Of a DNA stretch of 6,959 nt, positions 6,454-6,959 are shown piece by piece. The notes beneath the pieces were generated by a model. That model ran no database searches and was not told where the DNA came from. It worked only from the letters and a program-made list of their open reading frames with translations. Within the stretch, counting starts at the first letter, position 1. Each line of letters begins with the position of its first letter. Position numbers and translations under genes: made by a program. The DNA is from Prevotellaceae bacterium (GTDB taxonomy: Bacteria > Bacteroidota > Bacteroidia > Bacteroidales > UBA932). The DNA lies in assembly GCA_031258755.1 (NCBI GenBank), contig JAIRMK010000022.1:1-6959 (forward strand). Direction: 5' to 3'.

Positions 6454-6959
6454 ATGAACACGTCAAATGCAATACGCCGCCGCGCTTGCACCGAAGTATC
6501 GGTGGGCGGTGTGGCCATGGGAGGCCGGCAGCCGGTGCGGGTACAAACAATGACTACCACCAATACGCTTGACGTAGCGGCTTCGGTGGCGCAGTGCAGG
6601 CGCATAGCGGAAGCCGGCGCCGATTATGTGCGCCTTACCACACAAGGGCTGCGCGAGGTGGAAGCCCTTGCAGCCATCAAAAAAGAATTGCGTGCGCAAG
6701 GCTACGCCATTCCGCTTATTGCCGATGTGCATTTTACGCCTAAAGTGGCGCTGGCCGCCGCCGCCGTAGCCGATAAAGTACGCATCAATCCGGGAAACTT
6801 CGGCGCTACGTCCGAAGAAGCCGCCGCGCAACTGCAACAACTGATTGCCGTATGCACGCCACACCGCACGGCCTTGCGCATCGGCGTAAATCACGGCTCG
6901 CTGGCCGCACGCATGGTAGAGCGCTATGGCGACACGCCGCAAGGCATGGTGGCGTCGGC
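6454..6959 (+). CDS. ispG: 4-hydroxy-3-methylbut-2-enyl diphosphate synthase, 5' part
   Basis: IspG (GcpE) is the [4Fe-4S] enzyme that reductively converts methylerythritol cyclodiphosphate to HMBPP in the non-mevalonate isoprenoid pathway. Only the first 168 codons and 2 nt are in the window. The visible part is the N-terminal TIM-barrel region: PVRVQTMTTTNTLDV (27-41), EAGADYVRLT (53-62), PLIADVHFTPKVAL (87-100), KVRINPGNFG (108-117), LRIGVNHGSL (141-150) and RYGDTPQGMV (157-166). The TQG after VRLT and the NHGSL form match the long IspG type of Bacteroidetes, Chlamydiae and plants (about 600 residues, with an extra domain). The cluster-binding cysteines lie C-terminally, beyond the window. 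The ATG at 6454 is 6 nt after the stop of the beta-barrel gene, so it is probably in the same operon. The gene is intact as far as seen; truncation is due only to the window edge. Confidence 0.95.
   Translation, partial: MNTSNAIRRRACTEVSVGGVAMGGRQPVRVQTMTTTNTLDVAASVAQCRRIAEAGADYVRLTTQGLREVEALAAIKKELRAQGYAIPLIADVHFTPKVALAAAAVADKVRINPGNFGATSEEAAAQLQQLIAVCTPHRTALRIGVNHGSLAARMVERYGDTPQGMVAS

Noticed and set aside
6463..6942. 159-codon open frame on the - strand opposite ispG
   Set aside because: The + strand encodes conserved IspG motifs throughout; the antisense product is composition-driven.

Overview
The window looks like a piece of a Bacteroidetes genome, most likely order Bacteroidales, of medium GC. 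Four things point there: two copies of the Bacteroidetes sigma-ABfr -7 box (TATCTTTG) ahead of the two transcription units, no Shine-Dalgarno sequences before most genes, a phosphoglycerate kinase with a Bacteroidetes-style charged insertion, and a GGPKD-type Ig-like lipoprotein known mainly from this phylum. All recognisable genes are on the + strand.

Positions 1-736 are AT-rich and look like an accessory cassette. An intergenic stretch with short AT-rich direct repeats and a promoter leads into a VapC-like PIN-domain ribonuclease gene (127-606). A 50-residue ORF (584-736) overlaps its 3' end by 23 nt and is probably the cognate antitoxin, which gives a toxin-first type II toxin-antitoxin module. 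Base composition changes sharply after this module.

Positions 737-826 hold a dyad symmetry and a good promoter for the next gene. From 827 to the right edge runs a tightly packed run of housekeeping and envelope genes: pgk (glycolysis), sppA (signal peptide peptidase), an Ig-like (Big_5) lipoprotein with a histidine-rich tail, a PorT/OMP_b-brl_2-like outer-membrane beta-barrel protein, and the first 168 codons of ispG (isoprenoid synthesis, cut by the window end). The gaps are 27 nt, 0 nt, a 4-nt overlap and 6 nt, with no visible terminator, so these genes are probably co-transcribed from the promoter before pgk.

No RNA genes, CRISPR arrays, insertion sequences or clearly new system were seen. 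The most interesting points are the reversed toxin-antitoxin pair, the in-frame TGA-TTG junction between sppA and the lipoprotein gene, the 12-histidine tail of that lipoprotein, and the dyad that surrounds the pgk promoter.
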